Positions 9,026 through 18,081 of a stretch of 63,038 nt of DNA are shown piece after piece. A program made the position numbers and the translations under genes. The stretch's first letter is position 1; each line of letters opens with the position of its first letter. The notes beneath the pieces were generated by a model that was not told where the DNA came from, did not search any database, and saw only the letters and a list, made by a program, of their open reading frames with translations. This DNA is from JBFGCA01 sp041567315 (GTDB lineage Bacteria > Acidobacteriota > Thermoanaerobaculia > Multivoradales > JAHEKO01). Location of the stretch: the NCBI GenBank assembly GCA_041567315.1, contig JBFGCA010000011.1:1-63038 (forward strand), given 5' to 3'.

Positions 9026-9189
9026 AGCAGCCCGTGGTGGAAGTCCGTGGGGTCGGCTGGCGAGCGCGGCGGGGCCGGATGCCAGGCGACGCGACGCAGG
9101 CAATGCCGGGCCATTGTCGAGGAGCGGCAACGCCGCAGACGGCTCCGCCCCGCCGCCAGACGGACGGGCGGACTTCCACCACGGGCTGC
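9026..9189. repeat. intergenic palindromic repeat, copy 2 (long form)
   Basis: Arms 9027-9046 and 9170-9189 are perfect 20-bp inverted copies flanking about 123 bp of GC-rich, non-coding sequence that is itself rich in short palindromes. The arm sequence is that of the element at 3061-3112. The right end touches the stop codon of the symporter gene. This layout suggests two REP-like units in opposite orientation, or a MITE-like unit. Confidence 0.8.
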
Positions 9190-10547
9190 TAGCCGGGCAG
9201 ATAGCGGTCGAGGATGCAGGTGGCGGTGCAGTTGCCGAACACGTTGACCATGGTGAACAGCGGGTCGATGATCGGCGCCACTGCCAGCAGCGCCACGATC
9301 CCCACCTCCGGAGGCACCCCGATCGGCTCCAGCACCAGGCCCATCATCCACAGCGCGCTCACCCCCGGCAGCCCCATCGCCGCCACCCCGGCCAGCACCG
9401 ACCCCACCACCAGCATCAGGGCGCCGCCCGCACCCAGGATCTCGGCCGGGCTGCCGTGGAGCTGCACCGCGAAAATCGACGACAGACTGAAGAAGAGCGC
9501 GCTGCCGATCGGGTTCATGGTGATCCCCAGCGGCAGCAGCAGGTTGACGTTCTCGCGCTGCAGCCCGAAGCTCTCCTTGAGCGCCACCATGGCGGCGGGG
9601 ATCGAGGCGAAGCTGCTCGAGGTGGCGAAAGCCACCAGCAGCGGCTCGCGCATCCCCCGCAGCACCGCCGGCAGACTGGTTCGCCGCACCCGCCAGATGG
9701 TCAGCGTGAAGAGCGCCATGGTCGCCACCGTGGTCACCAGGCTGACCAGAATCACCTTGCGGAACACCGAGGCGAAGGCCAGCCCGCCGCCCGCCACCTG
9801 CCCGGCGACGATGCACAGCAGCCCGGCCGGTAGCAGCCAGATGATCCAGGTGATGATCCTCAGGAGGGAGTTGAAGAGCGCCTCCACCACCGCCAGCGCC
9901 TGGTCGCGGGTCGCGGCCGGCGCCAGCCCCAGCGCCACCCCCAGCAGCACCGAGAAGAACAGCACCGCCAGGTAGTTGTCCTCGAGGTAGGCCTCGACCA
10001 GGTTGCCGGGAATCAGCTTCTCGAGATAGGCCAGCACCCGCGGCCCCGCCTCGGCCGCCGCCTCGCCGGCCGCTCCCGAGCCCTCCGGCAGAGGCGCCGA
10101 GGGCTGCACCGGGGTGCCGCCGAACAGCTCCACGTAGCCCTCCTCGCCGCCCTCGCCGGGCGCCGCGCCGGCGCCGGTCGACTCCATCTCGAGCAGCAGC
10201 CCGCCCAGCTCGGGCGAGGTCCGCAGGTCGGCCCCCACCCGGGTCAGCCAGCCGATCCCGGTGCCGATCGAGGCGGCCAGCAGCATCCCCACCCAGAACA
10301 CCCCGACCACGATCAGCAGGTTGCGGCCCAGCCGGTGGCTGGCCACCATCCGCCCCAGGCTGGAGACCACCGCCGCCCCCAGGATGGGGATGATGCACAT
10401 CAGCAGCAGCGACAGGTAGAGCCGCCCGAAGGGCGCCAGGAAGCGCCCCGCCGGCTCGTTGAGGCTGCCCAGCGCCAGCCCCCCCGCCACCGCCAGGACG
10501 ATCGGCGCCAGCCGGCGGGCGGTGGTCCAGCGGCCGCCGGTGCTCAC
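9189..10547 (-). CDS. dicarboxylate/amino acid:cation symporter (DAACS family)
   Basis: A 452-residue membrane protein beginning at GTG 10547. Hydrophobic helices cover most of its length. Family signatures include FATSSSFASIPAAM (the serine-rich re-entrant loop with substrate contacts), LGITMNPIGSALFF (Na+/substrate motif, NMDGT-like region) and DPLFTMVNVFGNCTATC. Between the third and fourth helices there is an unusual acidic, Gly/Ala-rich insertion of about 80 residues (roughly 100-180), predicted to be periplasmic. It overlaps the upstream binding-protein gene by 4 nt, so the pair probably forms a binding-protein-assisted secondary transporter. Substrate likely an acidic amino acid or dicarboxylate. 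Confidence 0.85.
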   Translation of the reverse strand: MSTGGRWTTARRLAPIVLAVAGGLALGSLNEPAGRFLAPFGRLYLSLLLMCIIPILGAAVVSSLGRMVASHRLGRNLLIVVGVFWVGMLLAASIGTGIGWLTRVGADLRTSPELGGLLLEMESTGAGAAPGEGGEEGYVELFGGTPVQPSAPLPEGSGAAGEAAAEAGPRVLAYLEKLIPGNLVEAYLEDNYLAVLFFSVLLGVALGLAPAATRDQALAVVEALFNSLLRIITWIIWLLPAGLLCIVAGQVAGGGLAFASVFRKVILVSLVTTVATMALFTLTIWRVRRTSLPAVLRGMREPLLVAFATSSSFASIPAAMVALKESFGLQRENVNLLLPLGITMNPIGSALFFSLSSIFAVQLHGSPAEILGAGGALMLVVGSVLAGVAAMGLPGVSALWMMGLVLEPIGVPPEVGIVALLAVAPIIDPLFTMVNVFGNCTATCILDRYLPG

Positions 10548-11509
10548 CGCGCGCCGTCCTCCGCCCCGGCGGCGGCCGCCGCCCCCGCCTCCCCGAACCA
10601 GCGCCGGTAGAGCACCCCCGCGGTGCCGTCCGCCTCGATGGTCTCGAGATAGAGCTCGAGCCAGGCCAGCAGGTGACCGTCCTCCCAGGCGACGGCGATG
10701 GCCAGCGGGTCCTTGCGCGTCTTGTCGACCGTGGTCCGCACCCGGATGAGCTGTTCGCGGTGGCCGCGCCGCCAGGTGTCGGCCCGCGCGCTGTCCAGCA
10801 GCGCGGCGTCGATGCGGCCCTCGATCACCTCCCCCATCATCGCCGCGAACTCCCGGTAGGGCCGCACTTCGGCGCGCCGGAAGCTGGCCTCGGCGAAGCC
10901 CACGTAGGCGCTCCCCGCCAGCGCCCCGATCACGAACCCCGGAGCGTCCAGGACCCGGAACGGATCGCCGCCCCCCGGCACCGACAACCGGTTGACCAGC
11001 AGTGCCTGGTAGACGGTGAGATACGGCCCGGTGAAGCGCACCTTCCGGGCCCGCCCCAGCGTCGCGCTGAGCTTCGAGATCCCGACGTCGGCCCGCCCCG
11101 AGGCCACCATCTCGACCACCGCGTCGAACGACTCCGCCGTCGCCATCTCGCGGTAGCTCACCCCCAGCCGCGCCGCCACGTCCCGCGCCAGGTCGACGTC
11201 GAACCCCACCGCCTCGCCGTCCCGGTGAAAGAAGAACGGCGGCCGCTCCCCCCGGTAGCGCGCCACCCGCAGCTCCCCTTGCTCGCAGATCCGCCGCAGA
11301 TCGGGCGGCGCAACGGCGGCGCAGTCCGCGCCGCCCTCATCCGCGGACCCGGCGGCCGCCGCCAGGGCGGCCGGTGGCCGGTTCAAGACCGCGGCGATCA
11401 CCAGCGCCGTCACGGCAAGGGCCGACGCCAGCGACCGAACCCCGCCGACCGACCCTCTCGGACCGCTCGTCCGCGCTCGCCGCCCGCCCGGCGCGCAACC
11501 CGTCTCCAC
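10544..11509 (-). CDS. periplasmic amino-acid-type substrate-binding protein (SBP family 3)
   Basis: After an N-terminal hydrophobic export segment (SLASALAVTALVIAAVL), the protein shows the type 3 solute-binding fold: RICEQGELRVARY, PPFFFHRDGEAVGFDVDLAR, ADVGISKLSATLGRARKVRFT and IDAALLDSARADTW, closing with GVLYRRWFGE. It is a binding protein for polar amino acids or related compounds. Instead of ABC components, it is cotranscribed with the DAACS symporter by a GTGA overlap. I use GTG 11509 as the start; several other non-ATG starts are possible, so the N-terminal boundary is uncertain by some tens of residues. Confidence 0.8.
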   Translation of the reverse strand: METGCAPGGRRARTSGPRGSVGGVRSLASALAVTALVIAAVLNRPPAALAAAAGSADEGGADCAAVAPPDLRRICEQGELRVARYRGERPPFFFHRDGEAVGFDVDLARDVAARLGVSYREMATAESFDAVVEMVASGRADVGISKLSATLGRARKVRFTGPYLTVYQALLVNRLSVPGGGDPFRVLDAPGFVIGALAGSAYVGFAEASFRRAEVRPYREFAAMMGEVIEGRIDAALLDSARADTWRRGHREQLIRVRTTVDKTRKDPLAIAVAWEDGHLLAWLELYLETIEADGTAGVLYRRWFGEAGAAAAAGAEDGAR

Positions 11510-11631
11510 CTCGTGAATCAAGCCCCGGGCAGCGTAGCACGGGCGACCGGTTTCGCCGTCGAGGTCAGGGAGGTAGTCTTCGTACGAGCCGTGCGGCGAG
11601 AGCCGCCTCACCGCACAACCGAGGAAGTCCT

Positions 11632-11886
11632 GTGAAGACCATCAGCGTCAGAGATCTTCAAAGAGACATCAAGCAGGCAGTGGACACCGCGCAGCGAGAC
11701 CGCGTCATCGTCACCCGGCGCGGACAGCCCGCGGCAGTGCTCCTGGGCGTCGAGGGTCGGGACTGGGAGAGCGTCGTCCTCGAGACGAGCTCCGAGTTCT
11801 GGAAGCTCATCGAGGAACGGCGGACGCAACCGACCATCTCGCGCCTAGAGCTGGCCCGCAAACTGAGGATCGACAGGCCAGGTTGA
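11632..11886 (+). CDS. Phd/YefM-type antitoxin, apparently orphan
   Basis: An 84-residue protein begins at GTG 11632 behind GAGGAAG. The N-terminus (KTISVRDLQRDIKQAVDTA, then DRVIVTRRGQPAAVLLG) is the standard Phd/YefM fold: a DNA-binding and dimerisation domain followed by a flexible C-terminal toxin-neutralising tail (LARKLRIDRPG). No PIN, Doc or RelE gene follows. Only a 12-codon MYLL... fragment is seen near 11930 before the convergent kinase gene, which may be chance. It may be solitary or a remnant of a toxin-antitoxin pair. Confidence 0.8.
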   Translation: MKTISVRDLQRDIKQAVDTAQRDRVIVTRRGQPAAVLLGVEGRDWESVVLETSSEFWKLIEERRTQPTISRLELARKLRIDRPG

Positions 11887-11982
11887 CGGCCGGATCGCTT
11901 CTCCCCGATCGGCCAGCGATCGACGGCAATGTACCTGCTGCCATCGGGACTGCCGCAGCACGCTTGAGGCCACTGAATGGGT

Positions 11983-13428
11983 TCAGTCGGCTTGGGTTGC
12001 CGGGCCGGCCGGGGCGCCGACCGCTTCGGGCGCCGGGGCGGCGACGACGGTCGCCGGCAGTGGTAGCCGCAGGCGGGCGACGCAGCCGGGGCGGTCGGGG
12101 CGGTTCTCCAGGGTGAGCGAGCCGCCGTGGGCCTCGGCGATCTGGCGGCTGAGGGCGAGACCGATGCCCGAGCCCTCGGGCTTGGTGGTGAAGAAGGGCA
12201 CGAAGAGGTTGGCCGGGTTGGAGATGCCCGGGCCCTCGTCCTCCACCACGACCTCGAGGCCGCCGGCGCGGACCGACCAGCCGATGGCGACGGTGCCGCC
12301 GGTCTCGAGGGCGGCGTCGACGGCGTTGCGGATCAGGTTGATGAGCACCTGCTCGAGCTGCGCCGGGTCGGCTTCGACGCTCACGCCGGGCCCCGACACG
12401 ACCTGCATCGGCAGGCGGGTCTCGAGCGCCGCGACGCGGGCGACCACCGGCGCGATCTCGAGCGGCTCGAGGCTCGGCGGTGGCAGCCGGGCGAGCTGCG
12501 CATAGGAGGACATGAAGCGGCTGAGGGCCGCCGCCCGTTTCTCGATGACGTCGAGGCCGCGGGTCATGTCCTCGCGGCAGTCGGCGGCCTCGGGCACCTT
12601 GGCGGCCAGAGTCCGTAAGGTGGCGGCCGTCGACTTGATGGGCGCCAGCGAGTTGTTGAGCTCGTGGCCGAGCACCCGGATCAGCCGCTGCCAGGCCTTG
12701 CGCTCCTCGGCCCGCAGGGCCGGGCGCAGATCGGCGACCACCAGGAGCTGATGCCGCCGGCCGCCCTCGCGGAACGGGGTGCGCCGCACTCCCCACCGTC
12801 CGGCGCCGCTTGGAAAGGCACGCTCTTCGGTGCGCACCGGCTCGCCCTCGAGCCAGGCTTCGAGACCCAGCTCGGCGGCCGGTCGCCCCAGCAGCCGGGT
12901 CTCCGGCCGCCCCAGGAGCCGCTCTCCGGCACGGTTGACCAGGCGCAGCCGGCCGTCGGGGTCGAAGGCGAAGATAGCGACGTCGATGGTGGCCATCACC
13001 GCGCGCAGCAGCGCGCTGGCCTCGAGAGCGCTGAGCCGCTGGGCGCCGAGCCGCTCGCTCAGCAGGTTGACCTCGCGGAGGACGTCGTCGAGGGCGTCCG
13101 CCTCGCCGGTGCGGCGGCCCCGCATCGAGTAGTCCTCCTGGCGCATCGCCTCGAGCAGGCTGGCGAGGGTGCGCAGCGGGTGGACGACGCGCCGCCGGGC
13201 CGCCGCGGCGAAGGCACCGGCAACCACCAGCAGCGCCGCCGACCCGACCGCCCGGACCGAGGTCGGCAGGCCGCTGCGCCACAGCAGGACGAGCGCGGTG
13301 GCGGTGCCGGGGACGGCCGCCGCCAGCGTCAGCAGCAGCACCCGGTCCTCGTGCCGCAGCAGCCGCCGCCACCAGCCGCGACGCTCGCCTGCCGCAGGCT
13401 GCTCCCACGGCTGCGGGCGCGCGCTCAC
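11983..13428 (-). CDS. membrane sensor histidine kinase (NtrY-like)
   Basis: A 481-residue protein from GTG 13428. Two transmembrane helices lie near residues 29-50 and 60-78 with almost no periplasmic loop, followed by a HAMP-like linker, a PAS domain (about 135-235, IFAFDPDGRLRLVNRAGERLLG) and the HisKA box with phospho-acceptor H255 in VLGHELNNSLAPI. The ATPase domain has N (LINLIRNAVDAAL), G1 (DEGPGI) and G2 (GSGIGLALSRQI) boxes. It is encoded just downstream of its partner NtrC-type regulator, as in NtrY/NtrX-like envelope or metabolic sensing pairs. The small periplasmic part suggests sensing within the membrane or cytoplasm. Confidence 0.9.
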   Translation of the reverse strand: MSARPQPWEQPAAGERRGWWRRLLRHEDRVLLLTLAAAVPGTATALVLLWRSGLPTSVRAVGSAALLVVAGAFAAAARRRVVHPLRTLASLLEAMRQEDYSMRGRRTGEADALDDVLREVNLLSERLGAQRLSALEASALLRAVMATIDVAIFAFDPDGRLRLVNRAGERLLGRPETRLLGRPAAELGLEAWLEGEPVRTEERAFPSGAGRWGVRRTPFREGGRRHQLLVVADLRPALRAEERKAWQRLIRVLGHELNNSLAPIKSTAATLRTLAAKVPEAADCREDMTRGLDVIEKRAAALSRFMSSYAQLARLPPPSLEPLEIAPVVARVAALETRLPMQVVSGPGVSVEADPAQLEQVLINLIRNAVDAALETGGTVAIGWSVRAGGLEVVVEDEGPGISNPANLFVPFFTTKPEGSGIGLALSRQIAEAHGGSLTLENRPDRPGCVARLRLPLPATVVAAPAPEAVGAPAGPATQAD

Positions 13429-13453
13429 CTCGATGCCGCCGTCGCCAAGGGAG

Positions 13454-14818
13454 CTACTCGATCCGGTGCTTCTCGAGACGCCGGTAGAGGGCGCTGCGGC
13501 TGAGTCCGAGGTCGACGGCAGCGAGGGTGACGTTGCCTTGATGGCGCGACAGTGCCTTGCGGATGAGCCAGCGCTCCGCCTCCTCGAGGTTCATGTCGGC
13601 GAACTGCCCGGAGGCCGGCGCGGTGTCCAGCAGTCCCAGGTCGGCCGCCTCGATCCGGCTCCCCCGCGCCATCAGTACGGCGCGCTCCACGGCGTGGTCC
13701 AGCTCGCGGACGTTGCCCGGCCAGGAGTGGGCGCCCAGCGCCTCGAGGGCCGCCGGCTCGAACCCCTCGATCCGCTGGCGATGGCGGCGGCAGTGGCGCT
13801 CCAGGAAATGCCGCGCCAGCGGCTCGAGATCGGCCCGGCGCTGGCGCAGCGGCGGCACCCGGATCTCGACCGTCTTGAGGCGGAACAGCAGGTCCTTGCG
13901 AAACCGCCCGGCGGCCACCTCCTCGTCGGGATCGGTGTTGGTGGCGGAGAGGATCCGCACGTCGGCGCGCCGCGTGCGGGTGCCGCCCACGCGCTCGAAC
14001 TCGCCGCTCTCCACCACCCGTAGGAGCTTGGCCTGCTGGCCCAGGGGCAGGTTGGCGATCTCGTCCAGGAACAGGGTGCCGCCGGCGGCCATCTCGAAAC
14101 GGCCCATGCGGTCGGCCTTGGCGTCGGTGAAGGCGCCCCGCACGTGGCCGAACAGCTCGCTCTCGAAGACGCTGTCCGGGATCGCTCCGGAGTTGACGGT
14201 GACCAGCGGCCGCGAGGCGCGTGGCGACACCGAGTGCAGCACCCGCGCGATCAGGCTCTTGCCGGTGCCGTTCTCGCCGGTCAGCAGCACGTTGGCGTCG
14301 GAGGGCCCGACCCGCTCGATGAGCTCGAGCACCGGCTTCATGGCCGGCGCCTCGGCGATCAGCACCAGCTCGCCGCCGTCGCCCTCACGCAGCACCCGGT
14401 TCTCGGCCTCGAGCTGCTCGCCCTTGCGCAGCGCCCGCACCAGCTCGGTGTGGTTCCGCAGGGTCGCCAGCAGCCGCTCGTTGTCCCACGGCTTCTCGAC
14501 GAAGTCGCGGGCCCCGCGGCGCATCGCCTCGACCGCCAGCTCGACGCTCCCCCAGGCGGTCATCACCACCACCGGCAGGTTGCGATCCAGCTCCCGGAGG
14601 CGGTCGAGCAGCTCGACGCCCTCCTGTCCCGAGGTGGTGTCGCGGGTGTAGTTGAGATCCATCAGCACGACGTCGAGGTCGCGCTTCTCGACGGCGGCGA
14701 TCACCTCCGCCGGCGAGCTGGCGGTCACGATGTCGTAGCCGTCGCCCTTGAGGAGAAGCCGCAGCGACTCCACCACGTCCGGCTGATCGTCGGCGATGAG
14801 GACGCAGGGGCGGCTCAT
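13454..14818 (-). CDS. NtrC-family sigma-54-type response regulator
   Basis: A 454-residue protein with receiver domain (phospho-acceptor D54 in VVLMDL, acidic pocket DD at 10-11), AAA+ domain with Walker A GENGTGKS and Walker B TLFLDEIANLP, and a C-terminal Fis-type helix-turn-helix (GNVTLAAVDLGLSRSALYRR). The sigma-54 contact loop reads GAFTDA rather than the canonical GAFTGA. This variant exists in family members, and its effect on sigma-54 contact should be noted. It is probably the partner of the kinase at 13428. The adjacent efflux-type genes on the same strand are candidate targets. Confidence 0.9.
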   Translation of the reverse strand: MSRPCVLIADDQPDVVESLRLLLKGDGYDIVTASSPAEVIAAVEKRDLDVVLMDLNYTRDTTSGQEGVELLDRLRELDRNLPVVVMTAWGSVELAVEAMRRGARDFVEKPWDNERLLATLRNHTELVRALRKGEQLEAENRVLREGDGGELVLIAEAPAMKPVLELIERVGPSDANVLLTGENGTGKSLIARVLHSVSPRASRPLVTVNSGAIPDSVFESELFGHVRGAFTDAKADRMGRFEMAAGGTLFLDEIANLPLGQQAKLLRVVESGEFERVGGTRTRRADVRILSATNTDPDEEVAAGRFRKDLLFRLKTVEIRVPPLRQRRADLEPLARHFLERHCRRHRQRIEGFEPAALEALGAHSWPGNVRELDHAVERAVLMARGSRIEAADLGLLDTAPASGQFADMNLEEAERWLIRKALSRHQGNVTLAAVDLGLSRSALYRRLEKHRIE

Positions 14819-14876
14819 GAGCGCCGCGGCGATCTTAACCCAACGCCCGCGGCGCGCCGGCGGCGCGATGGCCCGA

Positions 14877-17300
14877 TCACTCGAAGCGCAGGGCCACCGC
14901 GGGGTCGATGCGCACCGCCCGCAGCGCCGGCACCACGCTGGCCACCAGCGCCACGCCGGCCAGCGTGGCCAGCGCCGCCAGGTAGATGGAGGGATCGGTG
15001 GCCTGCACCCCGAACAGGACGCTCTTGAGCCCGTGGCTCAAGGCCAGCGCGGCGGCACCGCCCAGGACCACCCCGATCGAGGTCAGCACCAGCACCTTGC
15101 GCATCACCAGCGTCAGCACGTCGCGCGGCTGGGCGCCGAGCGCCATCCGCAGACCGATCTCGCGGGTGCGGCGGCCGATGGCGTAGGCGATGACGCCGTA
15201 GATCCCGATCCCCGCCAGCAACAGGCTGACGCCGGTGAACAGTCCCAGCACCAGGGTGCTCCAGCGCCAGGGCTGGAGCGAGGTCGCCACGACCTGGTCG
15301 AGCGAGCGCACGGTGCCCAGCGGCAGGTTGGGCTCGAGCGACCAGACCGCCTCGCGGACCGCGGCGACCGCGGCCAGCGGGTCGCCTGCCGTCTGGACCA
15401 GCAGGAACTCGCGTCGCGTCGGCTCCTGCCGCTGCGGGAAGTAGAGCAGCCCCTTCCCCTCCTCGAAGAGCAGCATCTGCTTGGTGTCGGCTGCCACCCC
15501 GACCACCGTCGCCACCCGCTCGCCACCCTCCGGCTGGACGTAGCGGATCTGGCCGCCGAGAGCGCCGCCGGGCCAGAAGCGGTCGGCCAGACCCTTGCTG
15601 ACGATCACCGCCGGCACCGCCTCGGGGCCGTCTCGCTCGTCGAAGGCGCGGCCGCGCAGCAGCTGGATGCCCATGGTCTCGAAGTACCGCGAGCTGACCA
15701 GGTGCTCGCCGGCGTAGAGCCGCTCGCCGGCCGGCGCATCCCGCCCTTCGACGGTGAAGCTGCGACCGTGGCTCTCGAAGTTGAGCGGCAGGGGATGGAC
15801 GAGCGCCGCCGAGCGCACTCCGGGGACCGCCTCGACGCGCTCGATCAGCCGCCGGTAGAAGGCGGTGACGCGCGCCGTCTCTTCGTACTGCTTGGCTGGC
15901 AGGTGCATCTCGACGGTCAACACCCGCTCGGCCCGGAAGCCGGGATCGACGTTCTGCAGGTGACGGAAGCTCTGCACCGCCAGCACCGTCCCCACCAGCA
16001 GCAGGATCGCCAGGCTGACCTGGGCGACCACCAGCACGCTCTGGGTGCGCCGACCCTTGACCCCCATGCCGGCCACCGCGTCGCCCTCCTTGAGGGCCAG
16101 CGACAGGTCGGTCTTGAGGGTCTGGAGCGCCGGTGGCAGGGCGAAGACGCAGGCGGTCAGGACCGACAGGCCGAGGGTGAACAGCAGGGCGGCGCGGTCG
16201 ACCTCGATCTGGCCGACGCGGAACAGGTCCTCAGGGAAGTTGCGGGCGAACAGCTGGAGGTTCCAGTGGGCCAGCAGCGCCCCCAGGGCGCCGCCGGCGA
16301 GCGCCAGCACCAGCCCCTCGGTCAGCAGCTGGCGGATGACGTGCAGCCGGCCGGCGCCGAGGGCGGCGCGGATCGCGAACTCGCGCTCACGGCCGGCGCA
16401 GCGCACCAGGAAGAGGTTGGAGATGTTGGTGCAGATGATCAGCAGCACGAAGCCGCTGGCGACGGTGATGAGGATCAGCAGGATGCGCACCATGTCGTAG
16501 AAGAAGATGAGGGCCTCGCGCAGCGGGACGATGCGGAGACCGGTCTCCACCTCGTCGGGGTAGTGCTCCCGCTGGAGGCGGCGAAAGAGCACCTCGGTCT
16601 CGGCCAGCGCCCGCTCGACGCTGGCGCCGGCGGCCAGCCGGCCGACCACCAGGAACGAGCGGTAGGAGCGGTCGTAGCGCGCCGCCTCCTCCTCCAGCGG
16701 CATCCACATCTTGACGCCGCCGTAGGGGAAGTTGAACCGCGGCGGCATCACCCCGACCACCGTCACCCGCTCGCCGTCGATCTCGACGGTGCGCCCGACG
16801 GTCGCCGGGTCGCCGCCGAAACGGCGCTGCCAGACTCCGTGGCCGAGCAGGGCGACCGGCGGCGCGCCGGGCCGGCCGTCCTCGGGCACGAAGGTGCGGC
16901 CCTGCTCGGCCTCGACGCCGAGCAGCGAAAACAGATTGGACGACACCCAGCCGACGGTCAGCCGCTCGGGCTGGGCGTCCCCGCCGGCCAGGTTGCGCGC
17001 CCCGTAGATGTAGGCCGCCATCCCCTCGAACGACTGACTGCCGCTCTCCAGCTCGAGGAAGGTGGGCAGCGCCAGACGCAGCTGATCGAAGCCCTTCTGG
17101 CGGTCGAACCGGAACAGGTGGACCAGCTCGTCGGGCTCGTCGAACGGCAGCGGTCTGAGCAGGAAGGCGTTGACGACGCTGAAGTTGGCGGTGTTGGCCG
17201 CTACCCCGATGGCCAGCGTGAGGATCGCGGCCAAGGTGAAGACGGGGCTGCGAAGCAGCGCCCGCAGGGAGTAGCGGAGGTCTTGACCGAGGGTCGACAT
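14877..17300 (-). CDS. MacB/ADOP-type ABC transporter permease
   Basis: An 807-residue permease from ATG 17300 (purine-rich GGAAGAGAGGG just upstream; a GTG at 17327 overlapping the ATPase stop is an alternative). It starts LGQDLRYSLRALLRSPVFTLAA followed by a first helix, the hallmark of the acidobacterial duplicated orphan permease family. It then has a large periplasmic MacB-like domain, three helices, and a second copy of the periplasmic-plus-helices unit in the C-terminal half (IGLRMALGAQPRDVLTLVMRKVL). Unlike most ADOP proteins, it sits with its own ATPase and adaptor. Likely exports peptides, lipids or drugs. Confidence 0.9.
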   Translation of the reverse strand: MSTLGQDLRYSLRALLRSPVFTLAAILTLAIGVAANTANFSVVNAFLLRPLPFDEPDELVHLFRFDRQKGFDQLRLALPTFLELESGSQSFEGMAAYIYGARNLAGGDAQPERLTVGWVSSNLFSLLGVEAEQGRTFVPEDGRPGAPPVALLGHGVWQRRFGGDPATVGRTVEIDGERVTVVGVMPPRFNFPYGGVKMWMPLEEEAARYDRSYRSFLVVGRLAAGASVERALAETEVLFRRLQREHYPDEVETGLRIVPLREALIFFYDMVRILLILITVASGFVLLIICTNISNLFLVRCAGREREFAIRAALGAGRLHVIRQLLTEGLVLALAGGALGALLAHWNLQLFARNFPEDLFRVGQIEVDRAALLFTLGLSVLTACVFALPPALQTLKTDLSLALKEGDAVAGMGVKGRRTQSVLVVAQVSLAILLLVGTVLAVQSFRHLQNVDPGFRAERVLTVEMHLPAKQYEETARVTAFYRRLIERVEAVPGVRSAALVHPLPLNFESHGRSFTVEGRDAPAGERLYAGEHLVSSRYFETMGIQLLRGRAFDERDGPEAVPAVIVSKGLADRFWPGGALGGQIRYVQPEGGERVATVVGVAADTKQMLLFEEGKGLLYFPQRQEPTRREFLLVQTAGDPLAAVAAVREAVWSLEPNLPLGTVRSLDQVVATSLQPWRWSTLVLGLFTGVSLLLAGIGIYGVIAYAIGRRTREIGLRMALGAQPRDVLTLVMRKVLVLTSIGVVLGGAAALALSHGLKSVLFGVQATDPSIYLAALATLAGVALVASVVPALRAVRIDPAVALRFE

Positions 17301-17323
17301 CGGCTGCCCTCTCTTCCCGCCGC

Positions 17324-18061
17324 TCACACCGCGGCCTGGAGCGCCGCCGGCTGGTCGGCGGTCTGGCCGACCAGCTCCTCGGCGACGATCCGGCCGTCGT
17401 AGAGCTGGACGTTGCGCCAGGCGTGCCGCGCCCAGCGCGGGTCGTGGGTGACCATGCAGATCGTCGCCCCCTCCTCGTGCAGCTCGTCGAGAAGGCGCAT
17501 AACCGCCTGGCTGTTCTGCGAGTCGAGGTTGCCGGTGGGCTCGTCGGCGAGCAGGATCGCCGGCTTGCCGGCGACCGCCCGCGCCACCGCCACCCGTTGC
17601 TGCTGGCCGCCCGAGAGCTGCGACGGGTAGTGCTTGGTGCGGTGCGCCATGCCCACCCGGTCGAGGGCCTCCATGACCCGCCGCCGCCGCTCGCGGGCCG
17701 CCATCCCGCGGTAGGTCAGCGGCAGCTCGACGTTCTCGTAGACGGTGAGATCGCCGATCAGGTTGAAGGCCTGGAAGATGAAACCGATCTCGCGGTTGCG
17801 CAGGCTGGCGCGGGCGCCCACCGACAACGCCGCCACTGGCTGGCCCTGGAGCAGGTACTCCCCCGCGCTCGGCGAGTCCAGCAGGCCCAGGATCGAGAGC
17901 AGCGTCGTCTTGCCGCAGCCCGACGGTCCGGAGATCGAAACGTAGTCCCCCAGCGCGACCTCGAGATGGACGTTGGAGAGCGCATGGGTCTCGACCTCGT
18001 CGGTGTGGAAGATCTTGCTCACGCCCTGGATGGCGATGAGCGGGTTCGTGGTTGCTGGCAT
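17324..18061 (-). CDS. MacB/LolD-type ABC transporter ATP-binding protein
   Basis: A 245-residue ATPase with Walker A GPSGCGKTT, Q-loop FIFQAFNLIGDLTV, signature LSGGQQQRVAVARA and Walker B ILLADEPTGNLDS with the H-loop VTHDPRWA. The EPTGNLDS form is typical of LolD/MacB/FtsE ATPases. It lies between the permease and adaptor genes in the same orientation, so the three form a tripartite exporter lacking only an outer-membrane channel here. Confidence 0.95.
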   Translation of the reverse strand: MPATTNPLIAIQGVSKIFHTDEVETHALSNVHLEVALGDYVSISGPSGCGKTTLLSILGLLDSPSAGEYLLQGQPVAALSVGARASLRNREIGFIFQAFNLIGDLTVYENVELPLTYRGMAARERRRRVMEALDRVGMAHRTKHYPSQLSGGQQQRVAVARAVAGKPAILLADEPTGNLDSQNSQAVMRLLDELHEEGATICMVTHDPRWARHAWRNVQLYDGRIVAEELVGQTADQPAALQAAV

Positions 18062-18081
18062 GGCGGCCCTCTCCTCGTTTT

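Noticed and set aside
11887..11982. A toxin gene following the Phd-like antitoxin
   Set aside because: Only a 12-codon frame beginning MYLL is present before the convergent kinase gene; too short to call.
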